Source: Oscillatoriales cyanobacterium (GTDB lineage: Bacteria; Cyanobacteriota; Cyanobacteriia; Cyanobacteriales; Laspinemataceae). Taken from it: a stretch of DNA of 64,000 bases. Below are positions 43,964 through 53,126 of the stretch, one piece after another (position 1 is the stretch's first letter; each line of letters opens with the position of its first letter). Below the pieces are notes generated by a model. It ran no database searches, was not told the origin of the DNA, and saw nothing but the letters and a program-made list of their open reading frames with translations. A program made the position numbers and the translations under genes. The stretch spans positions 1 to 64,000 of the forward strand of contig JAABRM010000017.1 in assembly GCA_011390955.1 (NCBI GenBank), given 5' to 3'.

Positions 43964-45169
43964 TAGATACCTCCTAAATTTTTATACTTCCCTATCCACA
44001 ACTAGCCAGAAGCTACTGTTGTGTTTGATTAATTGTGAGCGATATGATCTGGCTTGCCTCTGAAATTCAGGGCTGATGTCCCCTCTCCCTGGATTGAATC
44101 TGCCGATCGCTTTTGTGTTTTGCGCCACGTTTCTCTACTTCCTGCTGAAATTTAACAGGTGGTAGGGAGTCCTTTTGACGAGATCCACACAAGTCACCTC
44201 AAACAATCAGAGATTAAATAATCAGACAGTTAAATCCGCACCTGATTCAGGATTTTATCCTGAATGGGTTAATTCCCATAGTTATATGCACAATTCTCCC
44301 GTCTAAGTCGGGTGAGCTTGTTTAGCATCAGCCTCGGATAATTCCAGAAAAGTCAAGATTCAGTGATGACCCAGATCATACCGCAAAGGCTGACCAACTC
44401 AACCAACCACGTCGATCGCATGCATATTCATTTGGTAGTTTTGACTCTCGTATTTTTCACTTTTTCCTTCGGAGACTGCCCCACTAGGGCGATCGCCTTG
44501 GGCGATGATATTGAACCACGATGATATTGAACCACCGGGGATCGATCGCCGGAACGCCGGAATGTTTCTCTCTCGATGGAGCATAATTCAGAAACATTCA
44601 CTCTCAGTTGCAGTCTGTCGGAGATAGCCGATCGGACTTTGATCCGTCAAACCGTAGGGAAACTAATGAAAAAACTTAAAATTTATAGGTTTTGTATATA
44701 TGTTAGGTCAAGCAAGAATGCTCGGATCTGTTCTCTGGTGACAGTGAATTGGTGAGCCTATCGGTATCTTATAGACTCTTATGCCTATTTATCCCGCGTT
44801 TTCATGGCTTGTTGCACAACAAATTCCCCGACTTTGACCCCAAGGAAAGTGGTTTGTTGCCAAGCGATCGGAGTGGCTTAGAATAATCAGCTAGTTGGCT
44901 AAGGGATTGGGCTTTTTGCGATCGGAAAAACTCCCATTCAGGACAGGGTTGGATAAAAGCTGTTTTTAAAGTTACTGTAGAACCAGAAATTTAAAAATGT
45001 TCGGGAAATGGCAGCACAGTCTTCGTATAAACGCTTAAGATATTGCTCAAGCTGATGGAGGCTGCATCTCCCTACTGTGATTACTGAACTGTGATGACTG
45101 AGTTGAAGCGAGAAAAACAATTATTGGTATGATATCGCGTGTTATTGGTGTGGCGTGCAAGGAGCTAAA
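43964..45169. other. 1.2-kb non-coding region between gap2 and murC
   Basis: No gene-like frame. Features seen are a hairpin CTGATTCAGGATTTTATCCTGAA near 44242, GCGATCGC-type HIP1 sites, two tandem GATGATATTGAACCAC units (44504-44537), and an AT-rich segment near 44668-44705. It contains the divergent promoters for gap2 and murC, which I cannot place. Confidence 0.45.
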
Positions 45170-46702
45170 ATGTCAAATTCAATTGATTTGAACGGTAGAC
45201 CTTTTCATTTTCTCGGCATCGGCGGAATTGGAATGTCAGCCCTCGCTTATATTCTAGCTAAACGGAATTTGCCCGTTTACGGTTCGGATATTCGTCCGAG
45301 CCATATTACTGAAAGACTCCAGGAAATTGGCGCTCATATATTTTGGAGTCAAGATGCTAGTAATTTAGAATTTTTCGTTTCTAGACCCCAGGGATTAGGA
45401 GACAACGGATCTCCAGTCGCGGTAAATGCTGACGGCAGAAACGGACATTGCCAGACCAGATCAAGGGAAACAAAACCCACGAATAGTGCCTTGCCCCAGG
45501 TGATTTGTTCCACAGCGATCGCTTCAGATAATCCTGAGTATCAAGCTGCGGTAAATTTAGGCTGCCCGATTTTTCACCGCTCGGATTTGTTGGCTGCCCT
45601 GATTCAGGAATCTCAAAGTATTGCTGTGGCGGGAACTCATGGGAAAACCACCACCAGTAGCGCTTTAAGCCATGTCCTGTTTAAGGCAGGTCTCGATCCC
45701 ACCATCGTCGTGGGTGGGGAGGTCAATACTTGGGGCGGCAATGCTTATGCCGGAACCGGGCGATTTTTAGTCGCGGAAGCGGATGAGTCTGATGGATCTT
45801 TGGTGAAGTTTGCGGCCAAAATTGGCGTGATTACGAATATTGAACTGGATCACCCCGACCATTATCACAGCCTCGAAGAAGTGATCCAGATTTTTCAGGT
45901 GTTTCGCGATCGCTGCACCGATGTGGTGGGATGTATTGACTGTCCCACCGTCCGAGAACAAATTAAACCCAAGATTTCTTACGGTCTGAATCGAGAGTTT
46001 AACCCAGACTACACCGGATCTTCGGTAGTTTATGGTGCCGATGGGACTACCGCAGAGGTTTGGGAACGCGGTAAAATATTAGGTGAACTGTTTGTGCCTT
46101 TACTGGGGGAACATAATTTGAGTAATGCCCTGGCCGTAGTAGCGGTCAGTCGTCAGCTAGGCTTGGATTTTTCCGTAATTTCTGAAGCGATCGCTTCTTT
46201 TCAGGGTGCCCGTCGTCGCTTTGAACATCGCGGTGAATACAACAGTATTCTGTTTGTTGATGATTATGCCCACCACCCCAGTGAAATTCGCGTCACCCTC
46301 AAGGCAGCGCAATTGCAAGTCAGCAGTCCATCATCTCGGCAAAAGCGGGTTGTGGCGATATTTCAACCCCACCGCTACAGCCGAACTGAGACATTTCTGC
46401 CGGAATTTGCCGCATCTTTACAAGCCGCAGATGTGGTCGTGGTCAGCGATATTTATGCCGCTGGGGAAAAAAATGTCCACAACATCAGCGGTGCTAATGT
46501 CGCTGATATCATTAAAACAGTTCATCACAACGTACATTATCAGCCTTCTTTGCAGTCGGTGTCTCAGTTGCTGCAAAAAATACTTGTTCCAGGGGATTTA
46601 GCATTATTTCTGGGTGCTGGCAATTTAAATCAGATCATTCCTGATTTGATGGCGTATTATCAGGAAATGGAGCTTTGTTCCCCTGCTGGTTCTCGCTCCT
46701 AA
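45170..46702 (+). CDS. murC: UDP-N-acetylmuramate--L-alanine ligase
   Basis: A 510-residue Mur ligase adding the first amino acid of the peptidoglycan stem. ATG 45170 follows AAGGAG with good spacing and is preferred over a GTG 15 bp upstream. N-terminal FHFLGIGGIGMSALAYIL, ATP-binding AVAGTHGKTTTSS and central domain NIELDHPDHYHSLEE, plus YAHHPSEIRVTLKA. Odd: residues 71-107 (SRPQGLGDNGSPVAVNADGR...KPTNSA) interrupt the usual direct link between SNLEFF and LPQVICSTAI. The frame stays open and the rest is normal, so the enzyme is probably active. murB follows after 122 bp. Confidence 0.95.
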   Translation: MSNSIDLNGRPFHFLGIGGIGMSALAYILAKRNLPVYGSDIRPSHITERLQEIGAHIFWSQDASNLEFFVSRPQGLGDNGSPVAVNADGRNGHCQTRSRETKPTNSALPQVICSTAIASDNPEYQAAVNLGCPIFHRSDLLAALIQESQSIAVAGTHGKTTTSSALSHVLFKAGLDPTIVVGGEVNTWGGNAYAGTGRFLVAEADESDGSLVKFAAKIGVITNIELDHPDHYHSLEEVIQIFQVFRDRCTDVVGCIDCPTVREQIKPKISYGLNREFNPDYTGSSVVYGADGTTAEVWERGKILGELFVPLLGEHNLSNALAVVAVSRQLGLDFSVISEAIASFQGARRRFEHRGEYNSILFVDDYAHHPSEIRVTLKAAQLQVSSPSSRQKRVVAIFQPHRYSRTETFLPEFAASLQAADVVVVSDIYAAGEKNVHNISGANVADIIKTVHHNVHYQPSLQSVSQLLQKILVPGDLALFLGAGNLNQIIPDLMAYYQEMELCSPAGSRS

Positions 46703-46824
46703 TCGTCGCCTGAATCCGATCGCAAAAGCTGCCTAAAACAGACTGTTAGAGATGCGATCGCTCGTGTCTCCACTAAAAATAAAGTAGCTGTGACTTCAGC
46801 TGTTCATTGAAATACTTGGATATT

Positions 46825-47802
46825 ATGACTGTTTCTTATCAGACGAGGCGGGTGGTAAATCCCACGATCGGTGTTCCCACCAACACACAACCAGAATTGA
46901 TGTACTTGCCTGGAACTAAATGTCCCCTGAAATCGCAAGTGAAACTAGCCGCTTTAACCTCCTTTCGGGTCGGTGGGCCAGCCCAATGGTATGTTTCACC
47001 GAAAAACCTCGAAGAACTTAAACAAAGTTTCGCTTGGGCTACGGAACAACAATTGCCGATTACTTTGCTCGGTGCTGGATCGAATTTACTGGTAAGCGAT
47101 CGGGGTTTACCGGGTTTGGTGATTGGCACTAAAGGTCTGCGTCATACTCATTTTGATCTAGAAACAGGTCAAGTCCGAGTGGCCGCAGGTCAGTCGATCG
47201 CCCGTCTAGCTTGGAAAGCGGCTGAGTTGGGGTGGGAAGGTCTGGAGTGGGCTGTGGGAATTCCTGGCACCGTAGGCGGTGCGGTGGTGATGAATGCTGG
47301 CGCTCATGGAAGTTGTGCGGCGGATGTTCTGGTGGATACTCAGGTGCTATCCCCAGACGGAACCGTTGAATTGTTGTCACTCAAAGATTTGGGTTATCGC
47401 TATCGGACTTCGGTGTTGCAAAGAGGCGATCGCATGGTGACAGAGGCGACCTTCCAACTCAAACCTGGAGCCGATCCCGCGAAAGTAACCGCTACTACAG
47501 CAGAACAGTTAGAACAGCGACGTTTAAGTCAGCCCTACCATTTGCCCAGTTGTGGCAGTGTGTTTCGTAACCCTGGAGGTCAACATGGGGCTGGATGGTT
47601 AATTGAGCAAATGGGTTTGAAAGGTTATCAAATTGGTTCTGCTCAGGTTGCCGAACGTCATGCTAATTTTATTCTCAACTGTGGCGGTGCTAAGGCGATG
47701 GATATCTATCGGTTGATTCTTTACGTCCAAGAACAAGTGGAACACCATTGGTCTGTAAAGTTAGAACCGGAAGTCAGAATCTTGGGTCAGTTTACGGCTT
47801 GA
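46825..47802 (+). CDS. murB: UDP-N-acetylenolpyruvoylglucosamine reductase
   Basis: A 325-residue flavoenzyme making UDP-MurNAc in the cytosol, the step before MurC. FAD-binding [44 protein letters not shown] and catalytic-region [20 protein letters not shown] are visible. ATG at 46825 is preferred over a TTG at 46807. Together with murC it forms the common cyanobacterial murC-murB pair. Confidence 0.96.
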   Translation: MTVSYQTRRVVNPTIGVPTNTQPELMYLPGTKCPLKSQVKLAALTSFRVGGPAQWYVSPKNLEELKQSFAWATEQQLPITLLGAGSNLLVSDRGLPGLVIGTKGLRHTHFDLETGQVRVAAGQSIARLAWKAAELGWEGLEWAVGIPGTVGGAVVMNAGAHGSCAADVLVDTQVLSPDGTVELLSLKDLGYRYRTSVLQRGDRMVTEATFQLKPGADPAKVTATTAEQLEQRRLSQPYHLPSCGSVFRNPGGQHGAGWLIEQMGLKGYQIGSAQVAERHANFILNCGGAKAMDIYRLILYVQEQVEHHWSVKLEPEVRILGQFTA

Positions 47803-47855
47803 TTCTCAAGCTTGTAGCGGCGATCGACAATTCAGTCAGCATTAGCCTCCAGAAT

Positions 47856-47890
47856 ACGGGTGAGTCGTTAAACGACTCACCCGTTTTTTG
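47856..47890 (+). terminator. Strong terminator of murC-murB
   Basis: ACGGGTGAGTCGTT/AACGACTCACCCGT, a perfect 14-bp stem without a loop gap, followed by TTTTTT. About 55 bp after murB. Confidence 0.92.
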
Positions 47891-48086
47891 GCGATCGCCC
47901 TCCGTAGTTTTCCGTGGTCTGTGGCTACGTCCACCAGATCCGAATCTCTCAGGTTTACAGGGGTTTTCACCCTGGCGACTCTGTTCGGCGATCGCTGGTT
48001 TTATATGCATGAAAAGAGGCTTGTGATCTTTAGTAAGTTAAAATGACTGGATGTTAACCTTAAACTCCGAAGAGAAAAAACTCATT

Positions 48087-48437
48087 ATGTCAAAAGGACA
48101 AGGACAAGGATTTGGTTTCGGTCTGGGGAAAATGAAAGAACTGACCGAAGCGTTCAAAAAAGCCCAACAGGTACAAGAAGGAGCAAAAAAACTTCAGGAA
48201 GATTTGGATGAGCTAGAAGTCACCGGAGAAGCAGGCGGCGGCTTGGTGAAAGTCATCGTCAGTGGCAACCAGGAACCTCGCCGAGTGGAAATCTCCCCAG
48301 ATGTGATGGGAGAAGGTGCTGATGTCGTCTCGGAACTGGTGACTCAAGCCGCGAAAGATGCTTATATCAAGTCTACGACGACCATGCGTGAGAAAATGGA
48401 AGAACTGACAGGTGGGCTGAATCTTCCAGGGTTGTAA
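48087..48437 (+). CDS. YbaB/EbfC-family nucleoid-associated protein
   Basis: A 116-residue small DNA-binding protein. Helical N-terminus ([22 protein letters not shown], dimer), then the β-sheet [20 protein letters not shown] pattern and C-terminal helix ([16 protein letters not shown]). ATG 48087 is preferred over a longer frame. Cyanobacterial homologues sit near murB, as here. Likely role: nucleoid organisation and gene regulation. Confidence 0.93.
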   Translation: MSKGQGQGFGFGLGKMKELTEAFKKAQQVQEGAKKLQEDLDELEVTGEAGGGLVKVIVSGNQEPRRVEISPDVMGEGADVVSELVTQAAKDAYIKSTTTMREKMEELTGGLNLPGL

Positions 48438-48845
48438 TCCCAATAGGAGTGAGTTCGGGGTAAGACGGTTTTGGGGACAGCGGGCAATCATCGACAATCA
48501 AAAAATTTCGCTCGCTCGATCTTTTGATTATCAATGATGTTTGAAACTTTCCCTATTATTGATTTATTTTTACCGAACTCACTCGGTTGAACCATTTTTG
48601 ATGACTTCAGATGTTATGCCCAATTATCAGTCATCAAAAATGATTAAAAATGATTAATTTTCCCATTGATTTGGGAATATAGCAATTGTCATAGTTATGA
48701 AGTACAAAAAAAACCTGTCATTCCCGCGCAGGCGGGAATCCAGAAAACCTCTGTACTTCCCGAACGACAATAGCAGCTATAATTAATCAAATATATTTTT
48801 TTCGCTATAATTCAGTAAAATAAACCAGGTTAATTGCTGGAAATT
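48438..48845. other. Non-coding gap with a MITE-like element
   Basis: Contains the full 104-bp nested palindrome TATAGCAATTGTCATAG ... GACAATAGCAGCTATA (48678-48781). A TCATCAAAAATGAT... palindromic stretch lies near 48629-48650. No gene. Confidence 0.7.
48678..48781. repeat. Nested-palindrome MITE-like element
   Basis: Same family as 12780 and 17771: outer TATAGCAATTGTC with GACAATAGCAGCTATA, inner GAAGTACA with TGTACTTC and central CCCGCGCAGGCGGG. Confidence 0.88.
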
Positions 48846-49319
48846 ATGCCCTATAAGTTACTATTTGTTTGTCTAGGAAATATTTGCCGATCGCCCGCTG
48901 CTGAAAATATTATGAATCATCAGATTCAAGAGAGAAATTTGGGCGATCGCATTGTCTGTGATTCCGCCGGTACTTCCAGTTATCATATTGGTTCTCCTCC
49001 CGACAACAGAATGGTATCAACGGCCAAAAAACGCGGGATGGAATTCACAGGTCAAGCCAGACAATTTACCGCCTCAGATTTTGAAAATTTTGACTTAATT
49101 TTGGCAATGGATCGCGATAATTATTGGGATATTTTATCTTTAGATCCCCATAGTCAATATCGGGATAAAGTCAAGATGATGTGTGATTTTTGCCGTAACC
49201 ATAATGTGAAAGAAGTCCCGGATCCTTACTATGGTGGCCCCGAAGGATTTAATCACGTCATTGATTTATTAATGGATGCTTGTGACGGATTGCTGGAATC
49301 CTTAGATTTAAATGATTAA
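48846..49319 (+). CDS. Low-molecular-weight protein-tyrosine phosphatase
   Basis: A 157-residue phosphatase. The P-loop CX5R is C9-R15 in LFVCLGNICRSP, with the general-acid loop VPDPYYGG near residue 122. Dephosphorylates tyrosines on protein substrates, often paired with exopolysaccharide kinases; no partner is adjacent here. ATG 48846 is chosen over TTG at 48834. Confidence 0.93.
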   Translation: MPYKLLFVCLGNICRSPAAENIMNHQIQERNLGDRIVCDSAGTSSYHIGSPPDNRMVSTAKKRGMEFTGQARQFTASDFENFDLILAMDRDNYWDILSLDPHSQYRDKVKMMCDFCRNHNVKEVPDPYYGGPEGFNHVIDLLMDACDGLLESLDLND

Positions 49320-49409
49320 GGATTTCGGTAAATTTTTCTGGGTTCGGAGCGGGCGATATTTTCTGAGAGTTTACCATAGAGGCGATCGCAGAGCGAAAAA
49401 TTAGATAAC

Positions 49410-49546
49410 ACCAAATCCGGTTATTCTGTACGGGCGATTCGCTTTCTCGCCCCTACGATAATCCCCTAAAACACTTGTGGATTCACGCTTTCGCGGGAAT
49501 GACAGATAACCTGATAAACGGGTTTTGACAACCGGATTTGGTATAA
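49410..49546. repeat. Repeat remnants before the SnoaL-like gene
   Basis: ACACCAAATCCGGTT and the reverse-oriented GGTTTTGACAACCGGATTTGG copy of the 40915 repeat, with a TTCGCTTTCTCGCC and a GATTCACGCTTTCGCGGGAATGACAG hairpin between them. Confidence 0.65.
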
Positions 49547-49570
49547 ATATCACTTTCAAGGGTGGCCATA

Positions 49571-49966
49571 ATGAGCGAAAAATCACAAAATACTCTCACC
49601 ATTGCTCGCGAAGCATTTAACCATTTTACCCAGGGGTTAGCCACGGGAGAATGGGAACCATTTTTAGCCATGCTAACCGATGATTTTTGTTTTTGGTTTC
49701 CTGTAGGCCAATTCCACGGATTAAATCAAGGAAAAGAACGAGCCAGAGAGTTTTTTCAATATGCTTCTGAGGCTTACAGTGAGGGATTGACCATCACCTT
49801 AGATCGCGTGACTAGCAATGAAAATACGGTGGTTTTTGAGTTTCGGGATGAAGGGTCAATGTGGGGACAGCCTTATAAAAATCGCGTGGCTGTTTCTTTT
49901 GATGTTCGCGAAGATAAAATTTGTTTTTATCGGGAATATTTTGGCAGTGATGGCAAATCCAATTAA
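49571..49966 (+). CDS. SnoaL/NTF2-like protein
   Basis: A 131-residue NTF2-like cone-shaped domain: an initial helix (IAREAFNHFTQGLATGEW), then FLAMLTDDFCFWFPVG and FHGLNQGKERAREFFQYASE, and a curved sheet ending VAVSFDVREDKICFYREYFGS. The ATG is preferred over GTG 9 bp upstream. The fold is used for small-molecule binding or as an enzyme; substrate unknown. Single gene. Confidence 0.85.
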   Translation: MSEKSQNTLTIAREAFNHFTQGLATGEWEPFLAMLTDDFCFWFPVGQFHGLNQGKERAREFFQYASEAYSEGLTITLDRVTSNENTVVFEFRDEGSMWGQPYKNRVAVSFDVREDKICFYREYFGSDGKSN

Positions 49967-50123
49967 ATCCATTTAAATCCATGATGATGCCTGCGGTGCT
50001 GATTCGGTCTGATTCGGTATCCCGTGAATCCGTAAGATTATTTTTTCCCTGGGTTGCCATTTCTGGCGAGAATCTGGGAAGATCGGAGGCAGTAAGATGA
50101 CCACTTCCTAGCGTTAAATACAA

Positions 50124-50576
50124 TTGCCCGTGAATACATCTCCTAAATTTTCTAGTGTTTCGGTGACTGATGCTACAGCGGCTGATGCCATTGATGTCAT
50201 TGACTCCGATCGCCCTTCCTCCGCGATCGCCCAGTCAAATCTGCCGGATCCGCCAACGGATCGGGAAGGAAGCGAAGCCTCTACCCCAACCATTGACCCT
50301 GGTGCGGTGGCGGTTTTGGGTTCAACCTTTGTGACGATATTTTTTGCCGAGGTTGGGGATAAAACTCAACTGGCGGTTTTGTTAATGACTGCTGAATCTG
50401 AAAACCCTTGGGTTGTGTTTGCCGGTGCAGCTTGTGCCTTGATTGCGACGAGTTTGTTAGGGGTGATGCTAGGAAGGTGGCTCTCCACTCGTGTGTCCCC
50501 AAAAACTTTAGAACGTTCTGCGGCAGTGGTGTTGCTGTTTATTTCCGCCACCTTGCTTTGGGATGTTTTGCATTAG
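50124..50576 (+). CDS. GDT1/TMEM165-family half transporter, first half
   Basis: A 150-residue membrane protein. The Ser/Pro-rich N-terminus (1-60) precedes three membrane segments, with the family motif EVGDKTQ (about residues 76-82, in FFAEVGDKTQLAVLL). GDT1/UPF0016 members export Mn2+ (and Ca2+/H+) and normally have two copies of this motif in one chain; here there is one per gene and the partner is encoded at 50876. Split half-transporters of this kind have been described in Synechocystis as hemi manganese exchangers. Likely role: protection against Mn excess at the thylakoid or plasma membrane. Confidence 0.88.
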   Translation: MPVNTSPKFSSVSVTDATAADAIDVIDSDRPSSAIAQSNLPDPPTDREGSEASTPTIDPGAVAVLGSTFVTIFFAEVGDKTQLAVLLMTAESENPWVVFAGAACALIATSLLGVMLGRWLSTRVSPKTLERSAAVVLLFISATLLWDVLH

Positions 50577-50875
50577 TTATTTGTTGGTTGTTGGTTGTTG
50601 TTTGTTGATTGTTATTTGTTGATTGTTATTTGTTGTTGGTTGTTTGTAACTAACAACGAACAACGAAAGAATCCCTACCCAACAACGAACAACTAACAAC
50701 GAACAACGAACAACGAACAACGAACAACGAACAACGAAAGAATCCCTACCCAACAACGAACAACCAACAACCAACAACCAACAACGAACAACAACCAACC
50801 AACAACCAACAACGAACAACCAACAACCAACAACCAACAACAACCAACAAACAACAAACAACAAACAACTAAACT
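50577..50875. repeat. Heptanucleotide array between the two GDT1 halves
   Basis: A GTTGGTT/GTTGATT half (50580-50650) followed by an AACAACGA/AACAACCA half to about 50872, with AATCCCTACCCAACAAC at 50669 and at about 50740. Inverted arrangement as at 16002. A 95-codon frame here on the minus strand is low complexity and is not a gene. Confidence 0.93.
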
Positions 50876-51163
50876 ATGGATTGGCAACTTTTGGGACTGA
50901 GTTTTATTACGGTATTTTTGGCGGAGTTAGGCGACAAAAGTCAATTAGCCGCGATCGCCCTCGGAGGCAGTTCTAAACATCCGAATGCGGTGTTTTTGGG
51001 CACCGCTGGGGCTTTGGTATTTGCGACTTTAATCGGTGTTTTACTTGGAGAAGGAACCGCTTTGCTGTTGCCGACTCGTGTAGTAAAGGCGATCGCCGCC
51101 ATTGGTTTTGCGATCATGGCTATCAAGTTACTCTGGCCAGAAAAAGAGGAATCAGAAAGTTAA
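50876..51163 (+). CDS. GDT1/TMEM165-family half transporter, second half
   Basis: A 95-residue membrane protein with three predicted helices and the family motif AELGDKSQ (residues about 16-23). It pairs with the upstream 150-residue half, which lies on the same strand 300 bp before and is separated by a heptanucleotide array. Together they would give the usual two-motif transporter as a heterodimer. The N-terminus is short and has no extra domain. Confidence 0.88.
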   Translation: MDWQLLGLSFITVFLAELGDKSQLAAIALGGSSKHPNAVFLGTAGALVFATLIGVLLGEGTALLLPTRVVKAIAAIGFAIMAIKLLWPEKEESES

Positions 51164-51193
51164 TTTTCCGCACCAAAATCAAAACCAAAATCA

Positions 51194-51226
51194 AAACCCA
51201 GGCTTGATGAAAAGCCTGGGTTTTTG
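51194..51226 (+). terminator. Rho-independent terminator of the GDT1 pair
   Basis: AAACCCAGGCTT/AAGCCTGGGTTT stem with loop GATGA-like and five T after. Follows the second half-gene by 30 bp. Confidence 0.85.
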
Positions 51227-51269
51227 TTCAATATTGTTTAATATTTCACAGATTTGCTGAATCATTTAC

Positions 51270-51785
51270 CTATTCAGAAATCAAATTTTCATGGTGGTGA
51301 ATAAACCAGCCCAGGAGAATGGTTCCAGCGGCTAATTTCAGCATTTCTAACACCCAATAACCGACGTGCATTTGATTCATTACTAAGGGGGATGGGGCGG
51401 CGGTGTCAAACAGATTAAGCTGCATTCCCAAAGCACTCATTTGAGGAGTTAAGCCATAGGTATCAAATAAGGCAATGGCCATGAGTATCATGGAGCAAAT
51501 AATGGCGATTAAATTTTTATTTTCTCCCTCTTTTTGCCATGCTAAAGTGGTGAGAAGTCCAGTTAAAACTAGGGCGGCACAAACTAATTCAATCCGATTA
51601 AAAACTGAAAATATTGTATAACCCGCTGAGGCAAAATCCGATTGCATCATCATCCCGGAGGCATACATACTGGGCATAATTACCGCATCTAACAGGAGCA
51701 AAGCACTGAGCCAAAAGCCTAAAGTTAAGATGGCGACGGTTTGCCATAAGGGTTGTTTATTTTCAAATGTAGGAATCGTTGACAT
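51270..51785 (-). CDS. Four-helix membrane protein, DUF4149-like
   Basis: A 171-residue protein; ATG at 51785 (MSTIPTFENKQPLWQ) is chosen because the upstream codons are basic and without support. It has four membrane segments (about residues 14-36, 62-80, 90-110, 142-163) and no catalytic motif. Resembles DUF4149-type small membrane proteins; function unknown. Convergent with the GDT1 pair. Confidence 0.75.
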   Translation of the reverse strand: MSTIPTFENKQPLWQTVAILTLGFWLSALLLLDAVIMPSMYASGMMMQSDFASAGYTIFSVFNRIELVCAALVLTGLLTTLAWQKEGENKNLIAIICSMILMAIALFDTYGLTPQMSALGMQLNLFDTAAPSPLVMNQMHVGYWVLEMLKLAAGTILLGWFIHHHENLISE

Positions 51786-52210
51786 AATAATTACCTTTGA
51801 TTTCTTTGATTTCTTATCTATGTTTCTACTATAGCGAACTTTTCCCAAAAAAGATATGAAGTAATTTTGCAAAAGGATACAAATTGCATCAAATTAGCGG
51901 GTATTTACGGTTATTATTGTGAATAAATATTAAGCAAAGGGACTCATGGGCTGGTTGATGAGTATTTATGCTGATTTTTTCCGCAGCGATCGAGGCATCA
52001 GGTGGTTGTGATTAATCAGTAATTGGTAATAAGTAGTCGGCATAATTAATTGCACTTTTTGTTACCCCGCCGATAGGCTTTGGATTCCCGCATTCGCGGG
52101 AATGACAGATTTCTATCTAATGGGGTCTGTTTTGAATTTATTTATGCCCATCTACTTATATCCCAGAGAGCCGATCTAGATTTATTTGTAATGTATTAAC
52201 AGGAAAATCC
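51786..52210. other. Non-coding gap with a dispersed repeat
   Basis: Includes 52042-52145, ATTAATTGCACTTTTTG...GCCGATAGGCTTTGGA and AATGGGGTCTGT...ATTTATTTA, the counterpart of 17640-17765 but with a GGATTCCCGC/GCGGGAATGAC hairpin in the middle. No gene. Confidence 0.65.
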
Positions 52211-52885
52211 GTGAAAGCAGTCATTTTATTGTCGGGAGGATTGGATTCCTCGACGGTGTTGTATCAAGCGAAGGCCGATGGTTGTGAATGTTATGCGATT
52301 TCGTTTGATTACCAACAACGGCATCGCCGTGAGTTGGAGTCGGCAGCAGCGATCGCCAGGGCCGCAGGAGTGGTGGCCCATCAGGTGATTACCTTTGATT
52401 TGCGGCAGTGGGGGGGGTCAGCGTTAACCGATGATGGGATTGATTTACCCCAAGGGCGATCGCTGTCGGAAATGGCAAGTCAAATTCCGGTGACTTATGT
52501 CCCGGCCCGAAATACGATATTTCTCAGCTTTGCTTTGGCTTATGCGGAGGCGATCGCTGCGGAACGAGTCTATATTGGGGTCAATGCTTTGGACTATTCG
52601 GGATATCCCGATTGTCGCCCAGATTACATTCAAGCGATGCAGGAAGTGTTTCGTCTGGGGACAAAACAAGGACGAGAAGGAGAGGCGATCGCGATTATCA
52701 GCCCCTTACTGGAGTTGCACAAAACCGAAATTATTCAATTAGGCAATAAATTAGGCGTCCCCTGGCAACATACTTGGTCTTGTTATGCCGGAGGCGAAAA
52801 AGCTTGTGGGGTCTGTGACTCCTGCCAATTGCGGTTAGCGGCTTTTGCTGAATTGGGCTTATCGGATCCGTTGTCTTATCGGTAA
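52211..52885 (+). CDS. queC: 7-cyano-7-deazaguanine synthase
   Basis: A 224-residue enzyme making preQ0, precursor of queuosine in tRNA. ATP-binding SGGLDSSTV near the N-terminus and zinc site CYAGGEKACGVCDSC near residue 192, both complete. The GTG start follows AACAGGAAAATCC, the Shine-Dalgarno AGGA. Single gene, followed by repeats. Confidence 0.96.
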   Translation: MKAVILLSGGLDSSTVLYQAKADGCECYAISFDYQQRHRRELESAAAIARAAGVVAHQVITFDLRQWGGSALTDDGIDLPQGRSLSEMASQIPVTYVPARNTIFLSFALAYAEAIAAERVYIGVNALDYSGYPDCRPDYIQAMQEVFRLGTKQGREGEAIAIISPLLELHKTEIIQLGNKLGVPWQHTWSCYAGGEKACGVCDSCQLRLAAFAELGLSDPLSYR

Positions 52886-53112
52886 TGGACAATTGATAAT
52901 TGATAATTGATAATTGATAATTGATAATTATCTCTCGTTCCCAGGGTCTCCCTGGGAACGCTCTTCTTCTAGAGGCTCTGCCTCCCGTGAGGAGCATATA
53001 GGGACACGAGGCAGAGCCTCGTTTCCCCGTCCCCAGGCCGAGCCTGGGAACGAGAGTAAACCCCTACACCCTACACCCTACACCCTACACCCTACACCCT
53101 ACACCCTACACC
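52886..53112. repeat. Repeat field: (TTGATAA)n, a nested CGTTCCCAGG element, (ACACCCT)n
   Basis: Five TTGATAA heptamers (52890-52927), then an element of inverted termini CTCGTTCCCAGG (52933) ... CCTGGGAACGAG (to 53056) with inner GAGGCTCTGCCTC/GAGGCAGAGCCTC arms, then seven ACACCCT heptamers (53061-53111). The three unrelated heptamers share the same location. Confidence 0.85.
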
Positions 53113-53126
53113 CACCCATAAATTAA

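Noticed and set aside
44399-45120. 61- and 60-codon minus-strand frames between gap2 and murC
   Set aside because: No Shine-Dalgarno or motif; likely noise in the promoter region.
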